A stretch of DNA of 64,000 nt, taken from positions 62,001 to 126,000 of the forward strand of contig NZ_NEGG01000008.1 in NCBI RefSeq assembly GCF_002135295.1, read 5' to 3'. A program made the position numbers and the translations under genes. The notes under the pieces were generated by a model. The model had not been told where the DNA came from and searched no databases. It worked only from the letters and a program-made list of their open reading frames with translations. The DNA is from Acinetobacter sp. ANC 5054. GTDB taxonomy: Bacteria; Pseudomonadota; Gammaproteobacteria; Pseudomonadales; Moraxellaceae. Below are positions 26,489 through 36,843 of this stretch, piece by piece; position 1 is the stretch's first letter, and every line of letters starts with the position of its first letter.

Positions 26489-26987
26489 GCCAGCCATTAA
26501 TTTTAAAGCAATGTCTTGGTCAAACAGAATTATCGCATTCTGTGGTGTTGGATTCGGCTCGGGTCTCGCACCGAAAGCCCCCGGAACATTTGGCTCAGCT
26601 TTTGCCCTACTCTTTATTCCGGGTTGGCTTGCAATTGGCTTCGTCAACTCCATTATTGTTATGATCCTCATGTCCATCGTCGGCATTTTTATATGCGGCC
26701 AAACGGCTAAAGTGATGGGTGTTCATGATGATGGTCGTATCGTATGGGATGAATTTGCTGGGCAATCCATCACTTTTTTGCCTATTTTATATTTAGGACA
26801 AATGAATTGGATGTCGGCGCTGATCGGTTTTGCGCTGTTTCGACTGTTTGATGTTTGGAAACCTTGGCCTATTCGCGTCATTGACCGTCAAGTCGGTGGT
26901 GGTTTCGGCATTATGTTTGACGACATCATTGCCGGTCTTTGGGCCGCACTGTGCATCTGTATTTATTTTTATATTGTATCTATGTAA
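26481..26987 (+). CDS. pgpA: Phosphatidylglycerophosphatase A
   Basis: A 168-residue membrane phosphatase that makes phosphatidylglycerol from its phosphate. Family blocks are GFGSGLAPKAPGTFGS near the N-terminus, IVWDEFAGQSITFL (acidic metal ligands) and RLFDVWKPWPIRVIDRQVGGGFGIMFDDIIAG. I chose the TTG at 26481 because AGGGA lies about nine bases upstream and it overlaps the thiL end. An ATG at 26511 is the alternative. Confidence 0.92.
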   Translation: MHKPAINFKAMSWSNRIIAFCGVGFGSGLAPKAPGTFGSAFALLFIPGWLAIGFVNSIIVMILMSIVGIFICGQTAKVMGVHDDGRIVWDEFAGQSITFLPILYLGQMNWMSALIGFALFRLFDVWKPWPIRVIDRQVGGGFGIMFDDIIAGLWAALCICIYFYIVSM

Positions 26988-27008
26988 TAGAAACTCCTAG
27001 GATTTCAC

Positions 27009-28373
27009 ATGTCTACTAGCGTTATTATTCTTGCTGCAGGTAAAGGAACACGTATGCGTTCTCAATTACCGAAAGTATTACAACCACTTGCAGGACAACC
27101 TCTACTCGGCCATGTCATCAATACTGCAAAAAAACTACAAGCAGAAGAAATAATTACGATCTACGGGCACGGCGGTTCTTTAGTCCAAAATGCCTTTGCA
27201 CATGAAAATGTCAAATGGGTTGAACAAGCTGAGCAATTAGGCACAGGTCATGCGGTAAAAGTGACACTACCCGTTTTGGCGCCTACTGGCATGTCACTGA
27301 TTCTTTCAGGTGATGTTCCATGTATTTCTGAAGAGACATTACAAAAACTTTTAGATACATCTGCTCAAACAGGTATTGGCTTAGTGACCTTAACGGTTGC
27401 CGATGCAACAGGCTATGGTCGTATTGTGCGTGAAAATGGCAAAATTCAAGCCATTGTTGAACATAAAGATGCCTCTGAAGAACAACGTAAAATCAAAGAA
27501 TTTAACACGGGTATTTATGCCGTGAGCAATGCCAAATTGCATGAATGGCTGCCAAAATTAAGCAATAACAATGCCCAAGGTGAATACTACCTGACTGATA
27601 TCGTGGCGATGGCAATTGCAGATGGATTAGAAGTTGCGTCGGTTGAACCTGAACGTGCTTTTGAAGTCGAAGGCGTGAATGATCGCGTGCAATTAGCAGC
27701 ATTAGAGCGTGAATTTCAAAATTTCCAAGCCAAAAAACTCATGCAACAAGGTGTACACCTCATCGACCCTGCTCGTTTTGACTTACGTGGTACATTAAAA
27801 GTTGGTCAAGATGTTCGCATTGACATTAATGTGATTATTGAAGGTGACTGTGAGCTCGGTGACAATGTCGAAATCGGCGCTGGCTGTGTGATTAAAAACA
27901 CGCAAATTGCCGCAGGCACTAAAGTTCAACCGTATAGCGTATTTGATAGTGCAGTTGTTGGTGAAGATGCGCAAATTGGCCCATTTTCACGTTTACGTCC
28001 AGGTGCCAAACTGGCTAATGATGTGCATATTGGCAACTTTGTTGAAGTGAAAAACTCAAGTATAGGCTTGGGATCTAAAGCCAACCACTTTACTTATTTA
28101 GGTGATGCTGAAGTGGGTGCTGGCTCAAATATTGGTGCTGGAACTATTACCTGCAACTATGATGGTGCGAATAAATTTAAAACCATCATTGGTGACAATG
28201 CATTTATTGGTTCAAACAGCTCATTGGTCGCTCCGGTACATATTGCCAATGGTGCAACTGTCGGTGCTGGATCAACCATTACTCGTGACGTAGCAGAAAA
28301 TAGCCTTGCGGTAGAACGTTCTAAGCAATTTGCCAAAGAAAACTATCAACGTCCCCAAAAATTGAAGAAATAA
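27009..28373 (+). CDS. glmU: Bifunctional N-acetylglucosamine-1-phosphate uridyltransferase/glucosamine-1-phosphate acetyltransferase
   Basis: A 454-residue GlmU making UDP-GlcNAc, the precursor of peptidoglycan, LPS and most sugars of the K locus nearby. The N-terminal pyrophosphorylase domain has [23 protein letters not shown]. The C-terminal left-handed beta helix of hexapeptide repeats carries the acetyltransferase ([47 protein letters not shown]). GGAT precedes the ATG by about eight bases. It is paired with glmS. Confidence 0.97.
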   Translation: MSTSVIILAAGKGTRMRSQLPKVLQPLAGQPLLGHVINTAKKLQAEEIITIYGHGGSLVQNAFAHENVKWVEQAEQLGTGHAVKVTLPVLAPTGMSLILSGDVPCISEETLQKLLDTSAQTGIGLVTLTVADATGYGRIVRENGKIQAIVEHKDASEEQRKIKEFNTGIYAVSNAKLHEWLPKLSNNNAQGEYYLTDIVAMAIADGLEVASVEPERAFEVEGVNDRVQLAALEREFQNFQAKKLMQQGVHLIDPARFDLRGTLKVGQDVRIDINVIIEGDCELGDNVEIGAGCVIKNTQIAAGTKVQPYSVFDSAVVGEDAQIGPFSRLRPGAKLANDVHIGNFVEVKNSSIGLGSKANHFTYLGDAEVGAGSNIGAGTITCNYDGANKFKTIIGDNAFIGSNSSLVAPVHIANGATVGAGSTITRDVAENSLAVERSKQFAKENYQRPQKLKK

Positions 28374-28384
28374 GAGGAATTCAT

Positions 28385-30223
28385 ATGTGTGGTATCGTCG
28401 GTGGCGTTGCAGAACGTAATATCAGTAATATCCTCATTGAAGGTTTAAAACGCTTAGAATATCGTGGTTATGATTCTGCGGGTCTGGCATTGATCAATCA
28501 AAGCCAAGTACTGCGCGAACGTCGTGTCGGTAAAGTCGCGAATCTTGAACAAGCGGTAAATTCATCAAAAGTTACAGGCTCTCTAGGCATTGCCCATACC
28601 CGTTGGGCAACCCATGGTAAGCCAACTGAAGAAAATGCCCATCCGCATATCTCAGGTAATGTCGCAGTCGTTCATAACGGCATTATCGAAAACTATCAAG
28701 AGCTTAAAGATGATCTTGAAGCTTTAGGTTATGTATTTACCTCACAAACAGATACTGAAGTCGTTGCACATTTAGTCAATGATGCCTTAAAAAGTACGCC
28801 AAGTTTATTGGAAGCTGTACGCCAAGTCGTACCACAATTGAAAGGTGCATACGCACTCGGTATCGTGCATACAGATCACCCTGATGAACTCATTACTGTT
28901 CGTGAAGGCTCACCGCTTGTGATTGGTGTAGGTATTGGTGAGAACTTTATTAGCTCTGACCAATTGGCTCTTCTTCCGATTACCAATCGTTTTATTTACC
29001 TTGAAGAAGGTGATATTGCGCGTTTAACACGTAATACCATTGAAGTTTTTGTAGATGGTCAACTCGTTAACCGCCCAATTAAAGAATTAGATGCAACGGT
29101 AAGTAATGCATCTAAGGGCGAATATAAGCACTACATGCTTAAAGAGATTTATGAGCAACCTGAAGCCATTAAACAAACCATCTCTCAAGCTTTAGATGGT
29201 AATGCGCTTCGTGATGATTTCTTAGTCAATGCCAGTGATGCATTCACTAAAATTCAACAAGTACAAATCATTGCCTGTGGCACCAGCTACCATGCCGGCA
29301 TGATTGCCAAATATTGGTTTGAACAACTGATTGATGTGCCTTGCCAAGTCGAAATTGCCAGTGAATTCCGTTATCGCTCTCCAGTGATTGTAAATAACAC
29401 TCTCTATGTGTGTATTTCCCAATCTGGTGAAACTGCCGATACGCTTGCTGCCCTTCGTGATACACAAAAACGTGCTGCAGCGAAAGGTTTAAATATCACC
29501 ACCATGACCATTTGCAACGTTGCTACGTCTTCAATGGTCCGTGAAACCAACTACAGCTTATTAACACTTGCTGGTCCTGAAATTGGTGTCGCTTCGACCA
29601 AAGCATTTACCACTCAACTTGCAGCACTCATGCTGTTGGTATTGAAAATTGGTCAAATTAAGCAAACCATTTCATCTGACCGTATTTCTGAAATTATTGC
29701 TGAACTTTGGCACACACCAAAAGTGATTTTAGACACACTGCAAAATAACGCAGAAATTTTGCGTTTATCTGAGCTTTTTGTTGAAAAGAATCACTGCTTA
29801 TTCTTAGGTCGTGGCACAGAGTTCCCGATTGCACTTGAAGGTGCATTGAAGCTGAAAGAAATTTCTTATATTCACGCAGAAGGTTATGCAGCCGGCGAAC
29901 TTAAACATGGCCCATTGGCACTTGTCGATAACGACATGCCAGTGGTGATTTTGGCGCCAAAAGATGACATGCTCGATAAACTCAAATCCAACATGGAAGA
30001 GGTTCAAGCACGTGGCGGTGAGCTGTTTGTATTTGCCGATGAGAATAGCGGCATTAAAGCTAAAGATCGCCAACATGTGGTTTATGTGCCAAGTGTGAAC
30101 GAAATTTTAGCGCCTATTGTTTATAGTATTCCAGTCCAACTATTGTCTTACCATGTTGCGGTGTTGCGTGGTACTGATGTCGATCAGCCACGTAATTTGG
30201 CAAAATCCGTGACGGTGGAATAA
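28385..30223 (+). CDS. glmS: Glutamine-fructose-6-phosphate transaminase (isomerising)
   Basis: A 612-residue GlmS that forms glucosamine 6-phosphate. Cys2 (MCGIVGG) is the N-terminal nucleophile of the glutaminase domain, with HTRWATHGKP and HNGIIENY. Two SIS domains follow (CGTSYHAGMIAKYWFE, SQSGETADTLAALRD), and it ends DQPRNLAKSVTVE. It lies 11 bases after glmU and forms the UDP-GlcNAc supply operon next to the polysaccharide locus. A GAGG ribosome site precedes it. Confidence 0.98.
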   Translation: MCGIVGGVAERNISNILIEGLKRLEYRGYDSAGLALINQSQVLRERRVGKVANLEQAVNSSKVTGSLGIAHTRWATHGKPTEENAHPHISGNVAVVHNGIIENYQELKDDLEALGYVFTSQTDTEVVAHLVNDALKSTPSLLEAVRQVVPQLKGAYALGIVHTDHPDELITVREGSPLVIGVGIGENFISSDQLALLPITNRFIYLEEGDIARLTRNTIEVFVDGQLVNRPIKELDATVSNASKGEYKHYMLKEIYEQPEAIKQTISQALDGNALRDDFLVNASDAFTKIQQVQIIACGTSYHAGMIAKYWFEQLIDVPCQVEIASEFRYRSPVIVNNTLYVCISQSGETADTLAALRDTQKRAAAKGLNITTMTICNVATSSMVRETNYSLLTLAGPEIGVASTKAFTTQLAALMLLVLKIGQIKQTISSDRISEIIAELWHTPKVILDTLQNNAEILRLSELFVEKNHCLFLGRGTEFPIALEGALKLKEISYIHAEGYAAGELKHGPLALVDNDMPVVILAPKDDMLDKLKSNMEEVQARGGELFVFADENSGIKAKDRQHVVYVPSVNEILAPIVYSIPVQLLSYHVAVLRGTDVDQPRNLAKSVTVE

Positions 30224-30295
30224 GTTTCTGACAATAAGTCAGGTGATTTGTATGAGAGTAATAAAGTATTCTCATACATGATTGTATCGTAGTAA

Positions 30296-30331
30296 TAAAA
30301 AAGCCGAATAATACATTATTCGGCTTTTTCC
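30296..30331. terminator. Bidirectional terminator between glmS and wzi
   Basis: GCCGAATAAT and ATTATTCGGC form a strong stem flanked by A6 on the left and T5 on the right, between converging genes. A further imperfect hairpin (TGTATGAGA/TCTCATACA) lies at about 30249-30279. Confidence 0.88.
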
Positions 30332-30345
30332 ACTTTTGCTTTAAA

Positions 30346-31803
30346 TCAAAACAAAGATCGATCTAAAGGCAACTCTAAGCCTACCGAAAGACCACTATCC
30401 TTACCATTATGATCTGAATCTGCAATCCAACCACTCAATTTTAAAGGTATATCGCGGCGTAGTTGATGTGTCCATGTTAAATCAATCCCTTTCAGCTCAT
30501 CATTCACAGGGAAAGCATGGTTAATACTTTCATTTGACTGATTCACCTTAGCAACGAAAGCGCGTCCATTTAGACGATTCATTGCATCAAAACGAATATC
30601 ACCACCGATGCTATACATTTGACCATCGCCACCCATAGCATGCCCTAACGGAAAGCCGTGTTGGTAATAACCGTCTGTATAAATATGATGATCATAAGAA
30701 ACACCGAGCGCATCACCATTGGTTCGCGTATCTGCCCACTCTGCATAAATTTGATAAGGCATGTTATTCAGTTGAGAGGAATAATCTACACCAGCCAAAT
30801 ACATTTTCTTAGAAGGTAAAAGTCCTGCCTCATCCTCACCCACATATTGAGCATACATACTCATCGGGATGCCCGTGAAATGATTCAGATTCAAACGCGC
30901 ATCAAATCCCGCAATTTGATTCGATGCATTATTTTCACCTGCACAAACACCATCATTACATCCATTATCTTTTCCAATAAAGGCATTCCAATAAGCTTTC
31001 AAGCTATCAGGTTGCCCTTGACCATCAACTTGGAAAGTTCTTGATACACCGAGCTCAAGATATGGTAAGGGTTGCGCGGTCAATCGTAGACCTAATAGAT
31101 TCGTATCAGGGACAGCTTTATAGTCATCTAATCGGCCAGCAAAAGCTTGATATTGCCAAGGCCCAATCCAAGATAGCCATTTACTTTCAAAGGCCTGCTG
31201 TTCTGCACGCTGCATCGTCAAACCATAAACAGGACGACTCGCATCACCTCGAATTAAGCTACCATCATGCCCTGGCCCCCAATACGTTGGGATTTGTCCA
31301 GCAATGAGCCATTGATTCCACAATTTACCTGCAAGATATGAACCCTCTATGTTGACATCCTGCCCATGATCGATAATCGGATCTTTTTCAGCATTAATAC
31401 GTAGTCTCGCATCCCACTGTGTTCCGCTGGCATTCAGTTCGAGTGCAGCTTGATATTGCGATTTTTGCTCATCTGCAAATTTTTGTGGAATATTTTGTGG
31501 ATCTGTTTCAGCAAATAGCGCCAACCTCGCAGTCGTATTTTCAGCCTCCAGACTAGCTTTAACGGAATTTAAAACCTTCTGCTGAACTAAATTTTCAATT
31601 TTAGCATTTGACAAGGCACGCTGAATTTCATCTCCACTCAAAGGCCAAGTTGATGTACTGATTTGAATCACACCTTGCTGATTTAACCAATTTAAATCTG
31701 TGCGTAAATTTTCGTTATTTAATACAACCCCTTGAGCAGCAACCGGCAATGCTAAAGCAGATAATATTGTAAATGATAGGGTTTTAAGAATTTGATATTT
31801 CAT
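30346..31803 (-). CDS. wzi: Wzi-family capsule assembly outer membrane protein
   Basis: A 485-residue outer membrane beta-barrel protein of the Caps_assemb_Wzi family. The signal peptide ends near LPVAAQG. An alpha-helical N-terminal region (LRTDLNWLNQQGVIQISTSTWPLSGDEI) is followed by many amphipathic strands with WNQWLIAGQIPTYWGPGHDGSLI, a block common in this family. It ends in Phe, as barrel proteins do. Wzi tethers or organises capsule at the cell surface. The ATG at 31803 is preferred to the TTG four codons upstream. It lies at the distal end of the K locus. Confidence 0.87.
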   Translation of the reverse strand: MKYQILKTLSFTILSALALPVAAQGVVLNNENLRTDLNWLNQQGVIQISTSTWPLSGDEIQRALSNAKIENLVQQKVLNSVKASLEAENTTARLALFAETDPQNIPQKFADEQKSQYQAALELNASGTQWDARLRINAEKDPIIDHGQDVNIEGSYLAGKLWNQWLIAGQIPTYWGPGHDGSLIRGDASRPVYGLTMQRAEQQAFESKWLSWIGPWQYQAFAGRLDDYKAVPDTNLLGLRLTAQPLPYLELGVSRTFQVDGQGQPDSLKAYWNAFIGKDNGCNDGVCAGENNASNQIAGFDARLNLNHFTGIPMSMYAQYVGEDEAGLLPSKKMYLAGVDYSSQLNNMPYQIYAEWADTRTNGDALGVSYDHHIYTDGYYQHGFPLGHAMGGDGQMYSIGGDIRFDAMNRLNGRAFVAKVNQSNESINHAFPVNDELKGIDLTWTHQLRRDIPLKLSGWIADSDHNGKDSGLSVGLELPLDRSLF

Positions 31804-31999
31804 AAAATTTTTCAATTAATGTATCTATTACACATCATAACGATTTTTTTTTAATAAAAGATATGAACGAACGTATTATTTGCACAATCCATACACGATT
31901 TGACTTTTACTTCAAACTGGCACGATATTGATTTTTTTGAATGGCTAAAAGCCTTATTGCTTCAGCCGTACATTTTTAAATGAATCCAAAAACTAAGTT

Positions 32000-33022
32000 T
32001 TACCCCTCATTAAAACCATTTGGGTTTTGCTTTTGCCAATTCCAACTATCACGCAACATTTCTTCCAATCCATATTGAGGAATCCATCCCAATTCAGAAA
32101 TTGCGCGCTGATTATCTGCATAACATATTGCAATATCACCATCTCGGCGAGGTGCAAATTCATATTTCACATCAACACCATTAACATCCTTAAATGTTTT
32201 TATCACCTGAAGTACTGATGCACCACTCCCAGTACCAATATTCCAAGCACGGCAACCAGATCGATTAATTCGGTTTTGTAAAGCACATAAATGAGCATTA
32301 GCTAAATCCATTACATGAATATAATCACGAACACCCGTCCCATCTATTGTTTCGTAATCCTGACCAAATATAGATAATTTTTCACGTGCTCCGATTGCAA
32401 CTTGCGTTACATATGGCATTAAATTATTAGGTATTCCTCTAGGATTTTCACCAATTAGACCACTAGGATGTGCACCAACTGGATTGAAGTAACGTAATAA
32501 AGCGATTGACCAACGAGGATCACTTTGCGACAACTTTTCTAATAATTGCTCAACAATAAGCTTTGTATAACCATAATTATTAGTTGTAGTTCCAGTACAC
32601 ATCATTTCATTTAAGGGAGACTCATGCAGTTCTCCGTATACAGTTGCTGAAGAACTAAAAACTAAATTAAAAACATTCGCTTTTTTCATCGCATTAAACA
32701 ATGCAATAGAACCTGAAATATTATTATCAAAATACTCTAAGGGTTTTAGCTGACTTTCACCCACAGCTTTTAATCCTGCAAAATGAATCACAGCATCTAT
32801 AGAGTATTGAGTAAAAATTTGATCTAGGAGTTGTGGATTTCGAATATCGCCTTGAATAAAAGTTAAGGATTTATTTGTGAGCGTTTGAACTCTTCTCAAG
32901 GCTTCTAAAGTACTGTTTGCTAGATTATCTAAAACTACGACTTCATAATCTTTTTCAAGCAGCTGTAAACATGTATGTGAACCTATATATCCAGCCCCAC
33001 CAGTAACTAAAATAGTTAGCAT
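32000..33022 (-). CDS. galE: UDP-glucose 4-epimerase
   Basis: A 340-residue extended SDR that interconverts UDP-Glc and UDP-Gal (possibly also the N-acetyl forms). Features are ILVTGGAGYIGSHTCLQLLE, the active-site Ser in SSSATVYG, NNYGYTK with the Y-x3-K pair, the FNPVGAHPSGLIGE block, and YIHVMDLANAH. The start is ATG at 33022; the GTG four codons upstream is less likely. Its position at the end of the distal module suggests supply of UDP-Gal/GalNAc to the glycan. No terminator is evident after it. Confidence 0.93.
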   Translation of the reverse strand: MLTILVTGGAGYIGSHTCLQLLEKDYEVVVLDNLANSTLEALRRVQTLTNKSLTFIQGDIRNPQLLDQIFTQYSIDAVIHFAGLKAVGESQLKPLEYFDNNISGSIALFNAMKKANVFNLVFSSSATVYGELHESPLNEMMCTGTTTNNYGYTKLIVEQLLEKLSQSDPRWSIALLRYFNPVGAHPSGLIGENPRGIPNNLMPYVTQVAIGAREKLSIFGQDYETIDGTGVRDYIHVMDLANAHLCALQNRINRSGCRAWNIGTGSGASVLQVIKTFKDVNGVDVKYEFAPRRDGDIAICYADNQRAISELGWIPQYGLEEMLRDSWNWQKQNPNGFNEG

Positions 33023-33182
33023 AATATTAACCACTATAAATTTAATTCATACTGAAATGAATATTTATATAATATAAAACATATTTATTCAAAAAAACTA
33101 TTTTTTTAATTTTTAAAAAAATAGTATTATTTAATAAAAGATAATACAAATTCAAAATAATTGTGAATATTAAAAATTAATC

Positions 33183-33803
33183 TTAATCAAGAAATTTTGA
33201 AGAGTCATCTTTCGAAAAACGGGCAGCACCAACAGTTTGATCCGGAGCATTTATTCCCTCTTTAGCAATTAAAACTTTAACCGTTTTAAACATAATTTTA
33301 AAATCTAAAGAAATAGAATGTGTATCGACATACTGAACATCTAAATTAAATTTTTCTTCCCAAGATAGATTATTACGCCCACTTACTTGAGCGAGTCCCG
33401 TCATACCTGGCTTAACTTCATGACGACGCATTTGTTCAACAGAATAATGTTCTAAAAAATCTTTCATCTGTGGTCTAGGCCCAACAATACTCATGCTACC
33501 AAGAAGAACATTAATTAATTGTGGCATTTCATCTAATGTTGTAGAACGTAATTTATGACCAAAAGGAGTAATTCTTTGATCATCAGGTAAAGGATTACCT
33601 TCTTTATCAAATGCATCTTTCATTGATCTAAACTTGATCATCTTAAAAATTTTGGCATTTTTTCCTGGACGCTCTTGAAGAAAAAAAATAGGTGAACCTA
33701 AATTATTACGAACTTTGAATGCAACAAAAAGAAAAATTGGAGATAAAACCAATAAGGCTACCAACGAAAGAATTATGTCAATTAAGCGTTTCATATCATT
33801 CAT
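33183..33803 (-). CDS. Initiating sugar-phosphate transferase (PglC/WcaJ-like polyprenol phosphate transferase), distal copy
   Basis: A 206-residue bacterial sugar transferase that would load the first sugar phosphate onto undecaprenyl phosphate. One N-terminal membrane/re-entrant helix is followed by the conserved FKMIKFRSMKDAFDKEGNPLPDDQR, TTLDEMPQLINVLLGSMSIVGPRP (catalytic Asp-Glu) and GLAQVSGRNNLSWEEKF blocks. It is the short monotopic PglC/ItrA type without the large WbaP N-terminus. It overlaps the preceding glycosyltransferase by eight bases. A second member of the same family is at 48218-48838. An ATG three codons in is an alternative start. Confidence 0.93.
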   Translation of the reverse strand: MNDMKRLIDIILSLVALLVLSPIFLFVAFKVRNNLGSPIFFLQERPGKNAKIFKMIKFRSMKDAFDKEGNPLPDDQRITPFGHKLRSTTLDEMPQLINVLLGSMSIVGPRPQMKDFLEHYSVEQMRRHEVKPGMTGLAQVSGRNNLSWEEKFNLDVQYVDTHSISLDFKIMFKTVKVLIAKEGINAPDQTVGAARFSKDDSSKFLD

Positions 33804-34935
33804 CTATACCCAAAATTTCAAACAATTTTTTATTTACTATATGAACATCAAATTTTTCACAGGCAATTTTATAACTTTCTTTACCCATAATGTTGATTTG
33901 TTCTGGATTTTCAATAAAAAAACACATTTTTTTTACAAGATCATCGATATTCCATCTTTGGACTAAATAACCATTTAAACCATCTATAACGGTTTCACGG
34001 CAGCCTGGTACGTCAGTTGTAATAATAGGACGACCAACAGCCATTGCTTCCTGAGTACTTCTAGGCACACCTTCTCGATATGATGGGAGAACAAAAACAG
34101 CAGAAGTTACCAATTCTTTATAAATCTGATCTGTGAAACCTATATATTGAATTAAATTTGTAGATAAGATTTTTTGAAGCTCTTGCTCAGAAACCCCAGA
34201 TAAATTTTGAGTATCTAATCCACCAACAACCTTAAAAGATACATTAGGATAAATAGACTTAACAACCCTAGCAGCTTCTAAAAACTCATAAATACCTTTT
34301 TCGATTAGTAGCCTAGCGACGATAACGAAAGAAACATTTTCCTTTTCATTCCAACGAGTGTATGGAAAATCTTCAAGATTTAATCCAATCCCACCAAGGA
34401 CATGTAGTGCATTTTTTTTATGTTTAATATTATAGTTATGCACCAAATCAACTGGATCATCATTGTTTAAAAAAATTATTTTATCTATAAAAGGAAAAAC
34501 TAAACGATAAAGTGTAACTTGAAAAAACTTAATAAGTTTTAGCTTAAAACTTTTGGGTGTAGGATGCTCTGTAAATGGTGAACCCAACCCCTCAATCATA
34601 CCAACTATTTTTTTTGTATTTGCTATTTTAGCAGCTAAAGACCCATATATAACAGGCTTAGTAAAAAAAGACAAAACTATATCTGGATGATGTTTATTAA
34701 TATGAGCACGTAACTCTATCATCGATTTGAAATCATTATAAGGATTGATTCCTCCACGATTTAAATGATATGTAAGGACATTTGCACCTAAATCCTTTAT
34801 TTTACATATTTCATTCAAATTATATTCAGAAACTAATGCAAAGACTTCATGTCCATTTTGAATACATGAGGCTATAAAATCTTTTCGAAAAATAAAAAGA
34901 TTTGATGCCGTATTACCTATAATAAAAATTTTCAT
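33796..34935 (-). CDS. Glycosyltransferase family 4 (PglA-like)
   Basis: A 379-residue GT-B glycosyltransferase. The N-terminal region KIFIIGNTASNLFIFRKDFI and YGSLAAKIANTKKIVGMIEGLGSPF resemble the PglA/WbpV-like group. The C-terminal donor site reads VLPSYREGVPRSTQEAMAVGRPIITTDVPGCRETVIDGLNGYLV. These enzymes usually add the second sugar to a PglC-type Und-PP-linked sugar, and the initiating transferase directly follows. The 49576-50715 gene has the same relation to the other initiating transferase. Its start overlaps the preceding gene (ATGA). Confidence 0.92.
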   Translation of the reverse strand: MKIFIIGNTASNLFIFRKDFIASCIQNGHEVFALVSEYNLNEICKIKDLGANVLTYHLNRGGINPYNDFKSMIELRAHINKHHPDIVLSFFTKPVIYGSLAAKIANTKKIVGMIEGLGSPFTEHPTPKSFKLKLIKFFQVTLYRLVFPFIDKIIFLNNDDPVDLVHNYNIKHKKNALHVLGGIGLNLEDFPYTRWNEKENVSFVIVARLLIEKGIYEFLEAARVVKSIYPNVSFKVVGGLDTQNLSGVSEQELQKILSTNLIQYIGFTDQIYKELVTSAVFVLPSYREGVPRSTQEAMAVGRPIITTDVPGCRETVIDGLNGYLVQRWNIDDLVKKMCFFIENPEQINIMGKESYKIACEKFDVHIVNKKLFEILGIDE

Positions 34936-35765
34936 TTCAGTGATTTTAAATAATAAAAAAATAATCTTTTAAGTGATTTCATACATGAAAAAGAGAGAGC
35001 TATTGGCAACAATAATTTATATTTAAAATCAACTCTAGAGTTGTAAAAAATATTAAATAGTCCTACAAGTTCAAACTTAGACATTAAAAGTACATTTGAA
35101 CTTAGCCCTTCATTCGAAATATATGAATGTTTAAAACTAAAAATGCCTAAATCTTCTATAATTGCACCATTATATTTTATTAATATACGGCGCCAACACT
35201 CATAATCCTCGGAATATCTGAATTCATTAGAAAAATTATTTTCTAAAATAGCCTCTCTCAACACCATTACACTTGGCGTAGAAAAGTAATTTTTAAATAA
35301 AAAATGATTAAACCCGACAATTTTAAATTTATACAATAGTTTTCTTTTTTCAAAAAAGTTAATATTCAAATTTTCATTCAATATTAAACGAGTTAAACAA
35401 CCAGTTATCGCAATATTATTCTTTTCCATTATATCAAATTGATAATCCAACTTATTAGGAGCCCAAGCATCATCTGAATCTAAAAAAGCAACATATTTAC
35501 CAGAAGCTCTTTTCACACCATATTGTCGACTCTTGGATGCACCAACATTAAATTCATTTTTAAAATATTGGATATTATTAGAATTTAATAAACTAATAAA
35601 ATTAACTAATAATTCAGACTCCTCATTATCACTTGCATCATCGATAAAAATAATTTCAACATCATTACGATTTAAATAATCATTTATAGAAAACTTTGTT
35701 CGATATAAATACTTTGAAGAATTGAAATATGGAATTACAATTGAAACATTTTTAAAAAAATCCAT
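34932..35765 (-). CDS. Glycosyltransferase family 2
   Basis: A 277-residue GT-A enzyme starting with MDFFKNVSIVIPYFNSSKYL. The nucleotide-sugar and metal site is FLDSDDAWAPNKLDYQ, and DYECWRRI resembles the ED-x-W-type catalytic block of family 2. It probably transfers one sugar of the repeat unit. The ATG at 35765 lies four bases after the wzy stop; the longer frame starting at 35807 would overlap wzy and reads poorly. The sequence is very AT-rich, like its neighbours. Confidence 0.9.
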   Translation of the reverse strand: MDFFKNVSIVIPYFNSSKYLYRTKFSINDYLNRNDVEIIFIDDASDNEESELLVNFISLLNSNNIQYFKNEFNVGASKSRQYGVKRASGKYVAFLDSDDAWAPNKLDYQFDIMEKNNIAITGCLTRLILNENLNINFFEKRKLLYKFKIVGFNHFLFKNYFSTPSVMVLREAILENNFSNEFRYSEDYECWRRILIKYNGAIIEDLGIFSFKHSYISNEGLSSNVLLMSKFELVGLFNIFYNSRVDFKYKLLLPIALSFSCMKSLKRLFFYYLKSLK

Positions 35766-35769
35766 AAAA

Positions 35770-36786
35770 TCACCAGAAGAAAGTATATGGTAAAAATGGA
35801 GAATCACCTAAACCATATTCTTGAAGCATATTTCTAAAACGCAACATAAAGCCTAGAATACCAATTAAATACATAATAAGTAAATATAATTTGAAATTTT
35901 TGCAATTCTGATCGTTAATTAAACTAATTATCAAGAAAAATAGAACAATAAATTGAAACCGAAGGCCAGCATAGCTGATTTGAGAAACCAAATAAAATAG
36001 TACCTGTATTATTAATAAGAAACTATTTCTCTTTATATTAATTTTAAAGAAAAAACTATTAACAACAAAAATTAAGAAAGTTATAATAAGCGGTTGAAGT
36101 CCAGATGTAATAGATGGTGAACTCAACTCAGAATAATCGGAAATTTTTATTAGAATGATATCTTTCAAAAAGTAAAAAGATATAGTTGCAAATAATATAA
36201 GAATCAAAAATCTTTTAGGATTTAAAAAAACAGCAACTTTTAAAAAAACAAATAAAAAAGAAGACTTATGATTTAAAAATGCCAAAAACAAGCTAAACTT
36301 ATTTTTATTAGGTTCTAATATTTTTTTTGCCGGCTCTATAATAAATGGAATAGACAAAGCAAATGCTAAACCATATCTCACCCCATTCATTGTCATATCA
36401 TAAAAAAATATAGGGAAAATTAAGGCTGAAAATATTATAAAAGAATTCTTATTTTTATTAAGATTAAAAAATAAAATTAAGCAAATAATTAAACTAAATA
36501 TATTTAAAGCAACTTGTGCATTAATATTTAAAAAATTCATTAATTTACTAAAATACAAAAAACCAAATTCTAAATTGTATATATTCTCATTTAATTGATT
36601 TAAATTTAATTTTAACAAAGATAAATAAGCAGCAGTGTCAGTACCCACCTCACCTTTCATACATACAATAAGCACACTTGGGATCATACCCAATATAAAT
36701 AGAAGCTTATATCCATTTCCTTTAATCTTCAAAGATAAAACAGACATAAATACTATAAAAAGATAAGGGAAAATATAATATATCAC
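35770..36786 (-). CDS. wzy: Oligosaccharide repeat unit polymerase, EpsG-like Wzy
   Basis: A 338-residue polytopic membrane protein with about nine to eleven hydrophobic helices. It carries the EpsG/Wzy-like blocks CMKGEVGTDTAAYLSLL and YDMTMNGVRYGLAFALSIPFI. As the only such protein in the locus it is the likely polymerase of the Wzx/Wzy pathway, joining repeat units on the periplasmic side. The start is a GTG preceded by AAAGAG. It lies between glycosyltransferase genes, as is usual for wzy. Base composition is extremely AT-rich. Confidence 0.82.
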   Translation of the reverse strand: MIYYIFPYLFIVFMSVLSLKIKGNGYKLLFILGMIPSVLIVCMKGEVGTDTAAYLSLLKLNLNQLNENIYNLEFGFLYFSKLMNFLNINAQVALNIFSLIICLILFFNLNKNKNSFIIFSALIFPIFFYDMTMNGVRYGLAFALSIPFIIEPAKKILEPNKNKFSLFLAFLNHKSSFLFVFLKVAVFLNPKRFLILILFATISFYFLKDIILIKISDYSELSSPSITSGLQPLIITFLIFVVNSFFFKINIKRNSFLLIIQVLFYLVSQISYAGLRFQFIVLFFLIISLINDQNCKNFKLYLLIMYLIGILGFMLRFRNMLQEYGLGDSPFLPYTFFW

Positions 36787-36843
36787 TGCAGGCTCTTTAT
36801 TTCAGACAGTAAATCAAATAACGCATAAATAAATACAACCTAA

